From NCBI GenBank assembly GCA_018971675.1, contig JAGXAF010000012.1, positions 1 through 32,475 on the forward strand: a DNA stretch of 32,475 nucleotides. Direction: 5' to 3'. This document shows positions 9,431-18,340 of this stretch, in pieces. Within the stretch, counting starts at the first letter, position 1, and each line of letters opens with the position of its first letter. Position numbers and translations under genes: made by a program. The stretch is from Bradyrhizobium sp. GTDB taxonomy: Bacteria > Pseudomonadota > Alphaproteobacteria > Rhizobiales > Xanthobacteraceae. Under the pieces are notes generated by a model. That model ran no database searches. It was not told where the DNA came from and worked only from the letters and a program-made list of their open reading frames with translations.

Positions 9431-9526
9431 CTACATGACCAATGCTGCCAATTGATAAAGCGCGTAGCTGGCTTCCAGTCCGAGCAGAACAAGTCCCGCG
9501 ATCATCACGTAGAAACCAAAATGCAT
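9431..9526 (-). CDS. Possible 31-aa single-TM microprotein
   Basis: MHFGFYVMIAGLVLLGLEASYALYQLAALVM*; one hydrophobic helix; no strong SD seen. Confidence 0.3.
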   Translation of the reverse strand: MHFGFYVMIAGLVLLGLEASYALYQLAALVM

Positions 9527-9729
9527 GGAGGACTTGCAACCGATCGCGTGTTGTGGCGCGCGGATCGCGCCGGCATTTTGAACCAAACTCGATGCACGGC
9601 GGAAAACATCATCGCCCGGCGAAATATCTCGCCGGCACGAAGAACAGAAAGCTTCCGCCGCCGCGGAAGGGATGCGTTCGTCGCGAACCTTTTCGAATGA
9701 AGGTCTCCCGACGGCAGCTTCCTGTCTGT

Positions 9730-9828
9730 TCACGTGCCGTGGAAAATCCTGATTCCCCACAGCACGACGACGATGGCCGATATCAGGGTGGCCGCCGTCA
9801 ATACACCTTCTATGGAAGCGACTCTCAT
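9730..9828 (-). CDS. Possible 32-aa single-TM microprotein
   Basis: MRVASIEGVLTAATLISAIVVVLWGIRIFHGT*; preceded by GGAGAG (gcGGAGAGtggtATG). Confidence 0.4.
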   Translation of the reverse strand: MRVASIEGVLTAATLISAIVVVLWGIRIFHGT

Positions 9829-10071
9829 ACCACTCTCCGCTTCCCAGCCCCGCCAGCGGTCTAGATGATTCGTCGATTCCGCGGCAATCGTCCCGGCGCC
9901 CCCGCCGCGAACGTTGACCGCGGCTGTGCCCTCAGCGCCACATCTTCCGCGATCGTCGGTCAGATTTTCCCGGCGGCCGCCGCCTTGCAGATGGTCTTGA
10001 GCGAGCGCCACTCCTCCGCCGTCAGGAACGACGGGGTTCATGGACCGAAAGGCAATGCGGCGCGCGGCTTT

Positions 10072-11244
10072 TTACGCCGACTTCTCGAACAGTTCCCGCC
10101 CGATCAGCATGCGCCGGATTTCGCTGGTGCCGGCGCCGATCTCGTAGAGCTTGGCGTCGCGCAGCAGGCGGCCGGTCGGATAATCGTTGATATAGCCGTT
10201 GCCGCCGAGCAACTGGATGGCGTCGAGCGCGCATTGCGTCGCCCTCTCGGACGCATAGAGAATGGCGCCGGCGGCATCCTCGCGCGTGGTCTCGCCGCGG
10301 TCACAGGCCTTGGCGACGGCGTAAACATAGGCGCGCGACGCGTTCATCGTGGTGTACATGTCGGCAAGCTTGCCCTGCACCAGCTGAAACGCGCCGATCG
10401 GCTGGCCGAACTGCTTGCGCTCGTGCACATAGGGCATCACCACGTCCATGCAGGCCTGCATGATGCCGAGCGGCCCGGCGGCGAGCACCGCGCGCTCATA
10501 ATCGAGGCCCGACATCAGCACATTGACGCCGCGACCAACCTCGCTCAGCACATTCTCCTCCGGCACCTCGCAATTGTCGAATACCAGTTCGCAGGTGTCC
10601 GAGCCGCGCATGCCGAGCTTGTCGAGCTTTTGCGCGGTGGAGAATCCCTTCATGCCTTTTTCGACGAGGAATGCCGTGATGCCGCGCGGGCCGGCCGAGG
10701 CGTCGGTCTTGGCGTAGACCACCAGCGCGTCGGCGACCGGGCCGTTGGTGATCCACATCTTGCTGCCGTTGATGACATAACGGTCGCCCTTCTTGTCGGC
10801 GCGGGTTGTCATCGACACCACATCGGAGCCCGAATTCGGCTCCGACATCGCCAACGACCCGACATGTTCGCCGGAAATCAGCTTCGGCAGATATTTCCGC
10901 TTCTGGCTTTCGTTGCCGTTGCGACGGATCTGGTTGACGCACAGATTGGAGTGCGCGCCGTAGGACAGCCCCACCGCCGCCGAGGCGCGCGATATCTCCT
11001 CGAGCGCAATGCAGTGCTCGAGATAGCCTAGGCCCGAACCGCCATATTCCTCCTCGACGGTGATGCCATGCAGGCCCAACGCGCCGAGCTTCGGCCAGAG
11101 GTCGCGGGGGAATTGATTGCTTTTGTCGATTTCGGCGGCGCGAGGCGCGATCTCGTTGCTGGAAAAGTCCTGCACGGTTTCGCGGATCGCGTCGGCGGTC
11201 TCGCCGAGATCGAAGTTGAACATCCGATGCGCGTTTGGGATCAT
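10072..11244 (-). CDS. Acyl-CoA dehydrogenase, isovaleryl-CoA dehydrogenase-like
   Basis: [70 protein letters not shown]...[15 protein letters not shown]...[43 protein letters not shown]; start set at ATG 11244. Confidence 0.9.
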   Translation of the reverse strand: MIPNAHRMFNFDLGETADAIRETVQDFSSNEIAPRAAEIDKSNQFPRDLWPKLGALGLHGITVEEEYGGSGLGYLEHCIALEEISRASAAVGLSYGAHSNLCVNQIRRNGNESQKRKYLPKLISGEHVGSLAMSEPNSGSDVVSMTTRADKKGDRYVINGSKMWITNGPVADALVVYAKTDASAGPRGITAFLVEKGMKGFSTAQKLDKLGMRGSDTCELVFDNCEVPEENVLSEVGRGVNVLMSGLDYERAVLAAGPLGIMQACMDVVMPYVHERKQFGQPIGAFQLVQGKLADMYTTMNASRAYVYAVAKACDRGETTREDAAGAILYASERATQCALDAIQLLGGNGYINDYPTGRLLRDAKLYEIGAGTSEIRRMLIGRELFEKSA

Positions 11245-11555
11245 GGTGGCCTCCGGACAAGCATGCGCCCTGGGGCGCACAGCCTTATGCGTTGCAAATA
11301 AGCTTGTCACGGGCCGGCTGGCCTGAGAAGGGTCTGAATTTGGTCCGCTGCGCCGCGCCAATTTTGCGGCCGTCATGCTCCGCGAACAGCGGTGTATCGC
11401 GTATTCCGGGGCATTTCGGCCCTGATCAAAGCCTGAAACGCCGGATCGGACGGTGAAGCCGGACGATGACGCCTTGCTGCGGCGACGCAACCCTTGCCCT
11501 GCCGGGCGCAAGAGGATGTAATTCGCAAAAAGGCGCTCTTTCGGGATCAGTTACG

Positions 11556-12830
11556 ATGACCGTCCAGACCACAATGAAAACCGACAAAGCCGAGCTGCAG
11601 CGCCTCGCCCGCGAACAGGCCTATGCCACGCCCCTGAAGGATTTTCATCCCGGCGCGCCCGCGCTGTTCCAGAACGATACGCTGTGGCCATGGTTCGAGC
11701 GGCTGCGCAAGGAAGAGCCGGTGCACTACTGCGCGAACTCGCCGATCGAGCCCTATTGGTCGGTGACCAAATACAACGACATCATGCATGTCGACACCAG
11801 CCACCATCTCTTTTCCTCGGATGTCAGCCTCGGCGGCATTTCGATCCGCGACGTCCCGCCGGGCTATGACTGGCCGAGCTTTATCACGATGGACCAGCCG
11901 CAGCATGCCGCCCAGCGCAAAACCGTCTCGCCGATGTTCACGCCCGACCATCTCGACCAGCTTGCGGTCTTGATTCGCGAGCGCGCCGGCAAGGTGCTCG
12001 ATACGCTCCCGCGGAACGAGACCTTCGATTTCGTCGACCGCGTGTCGATCGAACTGACCACGCAGATGCTGGCGACCCTGTTCGATTTCCCCTGGGAGGA
12101 ACGCCGCAAGCTTACCCGCTGGTCCGATGTCTCGACCGCGCTGCCGAAAAGCATGATCGTCGAATCCGCCGAACAGCGTCGCGCCGAGATGGACGAATGC
12201 GCGGCCTACTTCACCAGGCTGTGGAACGAGCGCGTCAACGCTCCTCCGCGCTACGATCTGATCTCGATGATGGCGCACAGCGATGCGACGCGATACATGA
12301 GTCCCGACAATCTGATGGGCAACATCATCCTGTTGATCGTCGGCGGCAACGACACCACGCGCAACACCATGAGCGGATCGGTGCTGGCGCTGAACGAGAA
12401 CCCCGACCAGTACAGGAAATTGCGCGAAAACCCCGACCTGATCGACTCGATGGTGCCGGAAGTCATCCGCTGGCAGACGCCGCTGGCGCATATGAGGCGA
12501 ACCGCGCGTGCCGACACCGAACTCGGCGGCAAGATCATTCGCAAGGGCGATCGCGTGGTGATGTGGTACGTCTCCGGCAATCGGGACGAAGAGGTGATCG
12601 AGAAGCCCAACGAGTTCATCATCGACCGCGCCCGGCCCCGCATCCATCTGTCGTTCGGATTCGGTGTCCACCGCTGCGTCGGCATGCGGCTCGCCGAATT
12701 GCAGCTCAAGATCGTCTGGCAGGAAATGCTGAAAAGGTTTGCCAAAATCGAGGTCGTCGGCGAGCCGAAGCGGGTCTATTCCAGCTTCGTCAAGGGCTAC
12801 GAGTCGCTGCCGGTCCGGATTTCGGCTTAA
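11556..12830 (+). CDS. Cytochrome P450, CYP153-like (alkane/fatty-acid omega-hydroxylase type)
   Basis: I-helix LIVGGNDTTRNTMSG, ExxR region PEVIRWQTPLAHMRRTA, heme motif HLSFGFGVHRCVGMRLAELQLKIVW, C-terminus VVGEPKRVYSSFVKGYESLPVRI; resembles CYP153 from memory. Start set at 11556 (MTVQTTMKTDKAELQ). Confidence 0.88.
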   Translation: MTVQTTMKTDKAELQRLAREQAYATPLKDFHPGAPALFQNDTLWPWFERLRKEEPVHYCANSPIEPYWSVTKYNDIMHVDTSHHLFSSDVSLGGISIRDVPPGYDWPSFITMDQPQHAAQRKTVSPMFTPDHLDQLAVLIRERAGKVLDTLPRNETFDFVDRVSIELTTQMLATLFDFPWEERRKLTRWSDVSTALPKSMIVESAEQRRAEMDECAAYFTRLWNERVNAPPRYDLISMMAHSDATRYMSPDNLMGNIILLIVGGNDTTRNTMSGSVLALNENPDQYRKLRENPDLIDSMVPEVIRWQTPLAHMRRTARADTELGGKIIRKGDRVVMWYVSGNRDEEVIEKPNEFIIDRARPRIHLSFGFGVHRCVGMRLAELQLKIVWQEMLKRFAKIEVVGEPKRVYSSFVKGYESLPVRISA

Positions 12831-12968
12831 AGCAGACCAGCACTGTCAATTCGCGGCTTGACCTTTCAGGCGGTTCAACGCCATGACAGCGCAGGATTTC
12901 GCTTGCGCCTGAGGCCGGTATCGTCAGCGTTCCCTGGTCGACCCGGGCCCCGACCTTCCAGAGCTCCG

Positions 12969-14135
12969 ATGACCCATACCGAGCACGACGATCATGCCGA
13001 CATCCGCGACGCCATCGCCAAGCTGTGCGCGCAATTTCCCGGCGAATACTGGCGCAAGCTCGATCGCGAAATGGCCTATCCCGGCGAATTCGTCGATGCG
13101 CTGACCAAGGCCGGCTATCTGTCGGTGCTGATCCCGGAAGAGTATGGCGGCGCCGGTTTGAAACTATCCGCCGCCACCGCGATCCTCGAGGAAATCCACC
13201 GCGCCGGCTGCAATGCCGGCGCCTGCCACGCCCAGATGTACACCATGGGTACCGTGCTGCGGCACGGCAATGACAAGCAAAAGGCCAGATATCTGCCGAA
13301 AATCGCCAGCGGCGAATTGCGGCTGCAGGCGTTCGGTGTCACCGAGCCGACCAGCGGCACCGACACGGCATCGCTGAAGACCGTTGCACGGCGCGACGGC
13401 GATGACGGCTACATCGTCAACGGCCAGAAGATCTGGACCAGCCGCGCGCAATATTCCGATCTGATGGTGCTGTTGGCGCGCACCACGCCGAAAGACAAGG
13501 TGAGGAAACGCACCGACGGCCTGTCGGTATTCCTGGTCGACATGCGCGAAGCAAAAGGCCACGGGCTCGAAATCCGTCCGATCCGCACCATGATGAACCA
13601 CTCCACCACCGAGGTGTTCTTCACGGACATGCGGGTGCCGGCCGAAAACCTGATCGGCGAGGAAGGCAAGGGCTTTCGCTATATCCTCTCCGGCATGAAC
13701 GCCGAGCGCATCCTGATCGCGGCGGAATCGATCGGCGACGCCAAATGGTTCATCGCCAGGGCCACCGCCTACGCCAGGGAGCGCATGGTGTTCGGCCGCC
13801 CGATCGGCCAGAACCAGGGCATCCAGTTCCCGATCGCCAAGGCCTATGCGGCGATGCGCGCGGCCGAATTGATGGTGAAGGAAGCCACCCGCAAATACGA
13901 GGCCGGCCTCGAATGCGGCGCCGAAGCCAACATGGCCAAGATGCTGGCGGCGGACGCGGCCTGGGATGCAGCCAATGCCTGCGTGCAGACCTTTGGCGGT
14001 TTTGCCTTCGCCGAGGAATACGATATCGAGCGCAAGTTTCGCGAGACCCGGCTCTATCAGGTGGCGCCGATCTCGACCAATCTGATCCTGTCGTTTGTGG
14101 CCGAGCACGTGCTGGGCATGCCGCGCTCCTATTGA
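12969..14135 (+). CDS. Acyl-CoA dehydrogenase family protein
   Basis: MTHTEHDDHADIRDAIAKLCAQFPGEYWRKLDRE...AFGVTEPTSGTDTASLKT...QTFGGFAFAEEYDIERKFRETRLYQVAPISTNLILSFVAEHVLGMPRSY. Confidence 0.9.
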   Translation: MTHTEHDDHADIRDAIAKLCAQFPGEYWRKLDREMAYPGEFVDALTKAGYLSVLIPEEYGGAGLKLSAATAILEEIHRAGCNAGACHAQMYTMGTVLRHGNDKQKARYLPKIASGELRLQAFGVTEPTSGTDTASLKTVARRDGDDGYIVNGQKIWTSRAQYSDLMVLLARTTPKDKVRKRTDGLSVFLVDMREAKGHGLEIRPIRTMMNHSTTEVFFTDMRVPAENLIGEEGKGFRYILSGMNAERILIAAESIGDAKWFIARATAYARERMVFGRPIGQNQGIQFPIAKAYAAMRAAELMVKEATRKYEAGLECGAEANMAKMLAADAAWDAANACVQTFGGFAFAEEYDIERKFRETRLYQVAPISTNLILSFVAEHVLGMPRSY

Positions 14136-14141
14136 GAAGCA

Positions 14142-15275
14142 ATGATGCTGCCGCTTGAAGGGATAATTGTCGTCGCCGTCGAGCAGGCGGTTGCCGCCCC
14201 TTTCTGCAGTTCGCGGCTGGCGGATGCCGGCGCTCATGTCATCAAGATCGAGCGGCCGGAAGGCGATTTTGCCCGCGGCTATGATGCGGCCGCCAAGGGA
14301 CAGAGCAGCTATTTCGTCTGGCTCAACCGTGGCAAGGATTCCGTCGTCGTCGACCTCGCGACCAGGGAGGGTCGCGCCGCCCTCGAGCGATTGATCGCGG
14401 GCGCCGACGTGCTGCTGCAAAACCTCAAACCCGGCTCGATGGACAAGCTCGGTTTCTCGCGCGCGCGGCTGACCCTGGATTATCCGCGGCTGATCTGCTG
14501 CACCATTACGGGCTATGGCGATGACGGCCCCTACGCTCACCGCAAGGCCTATGACCTCTTGATCCAGGCTGAGAGCGGGCTCGCCTCGATCACCGGCGGA
14601 CCCGAAGGCCCTTCGCGCGTCGGGGTGTCGATCGTCGATGTCGCAACCGGCGCCACCGCGCATGCCTCGATCCTGGAAGCGCTGATCGCACGCAGTCGCA
14701 ACGGCAAGGGCGCCGACATCCGGATATCCATGTTCGACGTCATGGCCGACTGGCTCACGGTGCCCCTGCTCAATGCCGAGGCCGGCAACCCGCCGCAGCG
14801 CATGGGCCTCGCCCATCCCTCGATCGCGCCCTATGGCGTGTTCCGCTCGAAGGACGGCAGAGACATCCTGATCTCGATCCAGAGCGAGCGCGAGTGGAAG
14901 AAATTATGCGCCGAGGTACTGGATCAGCCGGACCTGCCCAACGATCCCAGGTTCGCCAACATGGTCGAGCGGGTCCGCAACCGCACGCTCACCGACCAGA
15001 CCGTCGGCGACCGTTTTGCGAGGTTGTCGCGCGATGAATTGCTGAAACGGCTGTCGGATGCCGACATTGCGTTCGCCGAGGTCAACACCATGGCCGACCT
15101 CGCGATACATCCGCATCTGCGGCGCATCGAGGTCGGTACGCCGAACGGAAAGGTCAGCTATCCCGCGCCCGCCGCGATTTGTGTCGGCGAACCGCGCCAC
15201 TATGCCGCCGTGCCCGGCATTGGCGACCACAAGGATACCACGAAAAGACTTCTCGCCGAGCGCAAGACATCATGA
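14142..15275 (+). CDS. CaiB/BaiF (class III) CoA-transferase, copy A
   Basis: MLPLEGIIVVAVEQAVAAPFCSSRLADAGAHVIKIERPEGDFARGYD...GYGDDGPYAHRKAYDLLIQAESGLASITGGPEGPSRVGVSIVDVATG; 4-nt ATGA overlap with the next gene. Confidence 0.92.
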   Translation: MMLPLEGIIVVAVEQAVAAPFCSSRLADAGAHVIKIERPEGDFARGYDAAAKGQSSYFVWLNRGKDSVVVDLATREGRAALERLIAGADVLLQNLKPGSMDKLGFSRARLTLDYPRLICCTITGYGDDGPYAHRKAYDLLIQAESGLASITGGPEGPSRVGVSIVDVATGATAHASILEALIARSRNGKGADIRISMFDVMADWLTVPLLNAEAGNPPQRMGLAHPSIAPYGVFRSKDGRDILISIQSEREWKKLCAEVLDQPDLPNDPRFANMVERVRNRTLTDQTVGDRFARLSRDELLKRLSDADIAFAEVNTMADLAIHPHLRRIEVGTPNGKVSYPAPAAICVGEPRHYAAVPGIGDHKDTTKRLLAERKTS

Positions 15276-16129
15276 CCGAAAAACTCGACATCGATCATCT
15301 GCGCCAATGGATCGGCCGCACCACCGAAGCTTCCGACATCGTCACCGCGCAACTGGTCAAAGGCCTGCGCGCGACGCTGTTTCAGGAGATCGGCGAGCCG
15401 AAGCCGGGCGACGCCGCGCCGTTCACGGTTCATTGGTGTCTGGCCCAACCGGTGGCTCCGATGTCGATGCTGGGCCAGGACGGTCATCCGACCCGCGGCG
15501 GTTTCCTGCCGCCGGTGCCGCTGCCTCGCCGGATGTGGGCGGGCGGCGAGCTCGAATTTGTCGATGCGCTGCGCGTCGGTGACGAGGCCCGGCGAACCTC
15601 GCGGATATCAGACGTCACCATGAAGACCGGCAGCACCGGCATGCTGTGCTTCGTTTCCGTCGAACATGTGGTGACGACCTCGCGCGGAATCGCGATCCGC
15701 GAGCGGCAGGACATCGTTTATCGCGACATCTCGGGCTCGCCGCAGCCTGCGTCGGCCAAGCCACCCCCGCCGCCCGTCGCAAAGCACCGCGAGACCCACA
15801 TGGCCGATCCGGTGCTGCTGTTTCGCTATTCGGCGCTGACCTTCAACGGCCACCGCATCCATTACGACCGGCGCTACGTCACCGAGGTCGAGGGCTATCC
15901 GGGCCTGATCGTCCACGGCCCGCTGATCGCGACGCTGCTGCTCGACCTGCTGCGCCGCGAGCAGCCCGACGCCGAGGTGGCCACCTTCCGCTTCAAGGCC
16001 GTGCGGCCGACCTTCGACCTGCACGCCTTCCACGTCCACGGCGCGCCGCAGCCCGACGGTTCGGTGCGGCTGTGGGCCGCCGACCACGAGGGCTGGCTGA
16101 CGATGGACGCCAGCGCCACGCTGCGCTGA
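15272..16129 (+). CDS. MaoC/FAS1-like (hot-dog) enoyl-CoA hydratase, mesaconyl-CoA-hydratase-like; putative hybrid gene
   Basis: MTEKLDIDHLRQWIGRTTEASDIVTAQLVKGLRATLF...VLLFRYSALTFNGHRIHYDRRYVTEVEGYPGLIVHGPLIATLLLDLLRR...; GC3 and codon usage change inside the ORF near 15,830-15,900. Confidence 0.88.
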   Translation: MTEKLDIDHLRQWIGRTTEASDIVTAQLVKGLRATLFQEIGEPKPGDAAPFTVHWCLAQPVAPMSMLGQDGHPTRGGFLPPVPLPRRMWAGGELEFVDALRVGDEARRTSRISDVTMKTGSTGMLCFVSVEHVVTTSRGIAIRERQDIVYRDISGSPQPASAKPPPPPVAKHRETHMADPVLLFRYSALTFNGHRIHYDRRYVTEVEGYPGLIVHGPLIATLLLDLLRREQPDAEVATFRFKAVRPTFDLHAFHVHGAPQPDGSVRLWAADHEGWLTMDASATLR

Positions 16130-16140
16130 GGAGCCGATCC

Positions 16141-17337
16141 ATGCAACCGCTGAAGGGCATCACCGTCGTCACGCTCGAGCACGCGATCGCCGCGCCGTTC
16201 GCGACGCGCCAGCTCGCCGACCTCGGTGCCCGCGTGATCAAGATCGAGCGCCCGGGCAGCGGCGACTTCGCGCGCGGCTACGACGAACGCGTGCGCGGCC
16301 TGGCCTCGCATTTCGTCTGGACGAACCGCTCAAAGGAAAGCCTGACGCTCGACGTCAAGCACCCGCAGGCGGCGGCGCTGCTGCGCCGGCTGATCATCGA
16401 GCAGGCCGATGTCGTCGTGCAGAACCTCGCGCCCGGCGCGGCGGCGCGGCTGGGTCTGTCGTTCGAGGCGCTCGCGGCCGAGAAGCCCGGCCTCATCGTC
16501 TGCGACATCTCGGGCTACGGCGACGACCGCCATCGCCCCGGCCCCTACCGCGACAAGAAGGCCTACGACCTGCTCGTGCAGAGCGAGGCCGGTTTCGTCT
16601 CCGTCACCGGCACGCCCGACGAGCCGAGCAAGGCCGGCCCGTCGATCGCCGACATCGCCGCCGGCATGTACGCCTACACCAACATCCTCGCGGCGCTGAT
16701 GCAGCGGCGCATCGACGGCCGCGGCCGCCGCATCGACCTCTCGATGCTCGAGTCGCTGGGCGAATGGATGAGCTATCCGCTGTACTACGCCTTCGACGGC
16801 GCGCCGCCGCCGCCGCGCACCGGCGCCAGCCACGCGACGATCTACCCCTACGGCCCGTTCCCGGCCGGCGACGGCAGGACCGTGATGCTGGGCCTGCAGA
16901 ACGAGCGCGAATGGCAGGCCTTCTGCGCCCAGGTGCTGCTGCAGCCGGCGCTGGCGCAGGACCCGCGCTACACCAGCAATTCGAAGCGCAGCGCCGCGCG
17001 CGTCGCGCTGCGCGCGATCATCGTCGAGGCCTTCGCGACGCTGAGCGCCGCCGAGGTGCTGGCGCGGCTCGATGCGGCGCAGATCGCGAACGCCCAGGTC
17101 AACACGATGGCCGAGGTCTGGCAGCACCCGCAACTGGCCGCGCGCGGCCGCTGGCGCGAGGTCGAGACCGCCGTCGGCCGGGTGCCGGCCCTGCTGCCGC
17201 CCGGCAGCTGGGACGACGGCGACGGCCCGCGCCTGGACGCGGTGCCGGCGCTGGGCCAGCACACCGAGGCGATCCTGGGTGCGCTGGGGCTGGACGCTGC
17301 GGCCATCGCCGCACTGCGTGCCGCCGAGGCGGTCTGA
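16141..17337 (+). CDS. CaiB/BaiF (class III) CoA-transferase, copy B
   Basis: MQPLKGITVVTLEHAIAAPFATRQLADLGARVIKIERPGSGDFARGYD...; aligns end to end with copy A (14142-15275). Confidence 0.92.
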   Translation: MQPLKGITVVTLEHAIAAPFATRQLADLGARVIKIERPGSGDFARGYDERVRGLASHFVWTNRSKESLTLDVKHPQAAALLRRLIIEQADVVVQNLAPGAAARLGLSFEALAAEKPGLIVCDISGYGDDRHRPGPYRDKKAYDLLVQSEAGFVSVTGTPDEPSKAGPSIADIAAGMYAYTNILAALMQRRIDGRGRRIDLSMLESLGEWMSYPLYYAFDGAPPPPRTGASHATIYPYGPFPAGDGRTVMLGLQNEREWQAFCAQVLLQPALAQDPRYTSNSKRSAARVALRAIIVEAFATLSAAEVLARLDAAQIANAQVNTMAEVWQHPQLAARGRWREVETAVGRVPALLPPGSWDDGDGPRLDAVPALGQHTEAILGALGLDAAAIAALRAAEAV

Positions 17338-17352
17338 GGAGGCTGAAGTGAA

Positions 17353-17430
17353 TCCCCCCCGAAGCGCCTTCGGCGCTCCCCCCCGGGGGGGCGACGCCAG
17401 CGGCCCGGCAGAGCCGATTCCGCGGCGTCC
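17353..17430. repeat. GC-rich multi-hairpin intergenic repeat (Burkholderiales/Comamonadaceae-type)
   Basis: AGCGCC-TTC-GGCGCT hairpin, CCCCCCCGGGGGGG perfect 14-nt palindrome (17378-17391), then GACGCCaGCGG...CCGCGGCGTC enclosing CGGC-AGA-GCCG. Confidence 0.75.
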
Positions 17431-17486
17431 GCTTGACCCATGGATTCATGCGTCGAGGGTGGCCACGGCTGCCATGGAGAACTGAG

Positions 17487-18302
17487 ATGAGCACCGCCCC
17501 ACGCACCTACCTGTTCGTCCCCGGCGACCGGCCCGACCGCTTCGACAAGGCGCTGGCCGCCGGCGCCGATGCCGTCGTGCTCGATCTCGAGGACGCCGTC
17601 GCGCCGGCCGCCAAGGCGCGCGCCCGCGACGCCGTCGCCGAGCGCCTGCACAGCGCCAGCGACGCCGACCACCAGCGCCTCGTCGTGCGCATCAACGACG
17701 AAGCGACGCCCGAGTTCGAGGCCGACCTGGCGATGCTCGCCCGCACCCACGCCGCGCAGGTGATGCTGCCCAAGGCCGAGCGCGTCGCCACGGTCGCGCG
17801 CGTGCGCGCGGCCTGCCCCGGCATCGCCGTGATCGCGCTGATCGAGACGGCGCGCGGCGTGCTCAACGCCGAGGCGCTGGCCGCGGCCGACGGCGTGCAG
17901 CGGCTGGCCTTCGGCACCATCGACTACGCGCTCGACCTCGGCCTGAGTGGCGACCCGGCCGGCTTCGACCCGGCCGCGAACCGGCTCGCGCTCGCCTCGC
18001 GCGCCGCCGGGCTGGCGGCGCCTGTCGCCGGCGTCACGCCCGAGGTCGCCGACCCGGCGCCGCTGCGGGCCGACCTGCAGCGCGCCCGCGCCCATGGCTA
18101 CACCGCCAAGCTCTGCATCCACCCGAAACAGGTGGCGCTGGTGCACGAAGCGCTGCAGCCGAGCGCCGCCGAGATCGACTGGGCGCGGCGCGTGATCGCC
18201 GCCGCCGAGGGCGCCGCCGGCGCCGTGCAGGTCGACGGCCGCATGGTCGACAAGCCCGTGCTGCAGCGCGCCCAGGCCTTGCTCGCCCGCGCGGCGCGCT
18301 GA
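17487..18302 (+). CDS. CitE/HpcH-HpaI family CoA-ester lyase
   Basis: MSTAPRTYLFVPGDRPDRFDKALAAGADAVVLDLEDAVAPAAKARARDAV...VMLPKAE...IALIETARGVLNAEALAAADGVQRLAFGTIDYALDLG...AKLCIHPKQVALVHEAL. Confidence 0.93.
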   Translation: MSTAPRTYLFVPGDRPDRFDKALAAGADAVVLDLEDAVAPAAKARARDAVAERLHSASDADHQRLVVRINDEATPEFEADLAMLARTHAAQVMLPKAERVATVARVRAACPGIAVIALIETARGVLNAEALAAADGVQRLAFGTIDYALDLGLSGDPAGFDPAANRLALASRAAGLAAPVAGVTPEVADPAPLRADLQRARAHGYTAKLCIHPKQVALVHEALQPSAAEIDWARRVIAAAEGAAGAVQVDGRMVDKPVLQRAQALLARAAR

Positions 18303-18340
18303 ACACCGCCACCATTCCATCCCTTCCCGAGGACACCGCC

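Noticed and set aside
9960-10070. Minus-strand peptide TPSFLTAEEWRSLKTICKAAAAGKI next to the ACAD
   Set aside because: Short, no start codon and preceded by an in-frame stop; too little to call a gene or named remnant.
9865-11031. 388-aa plus-strand ORF
   Set aside because: Antisense shadow of the isovaleryl-CoA-dehydrogenase-like gene; composition typical of GC-rich non-coding frames.
11547-12671. 374-aa minus-strand ORF
   Set aside because: Antisense shadow of the P450 gene.
13164-14816. 550-aa minus-strand ORF
   Set aside because: Spans antisense to two genes with clear motifs (ACAD and CoA-transferase), so it is a shadow frame.
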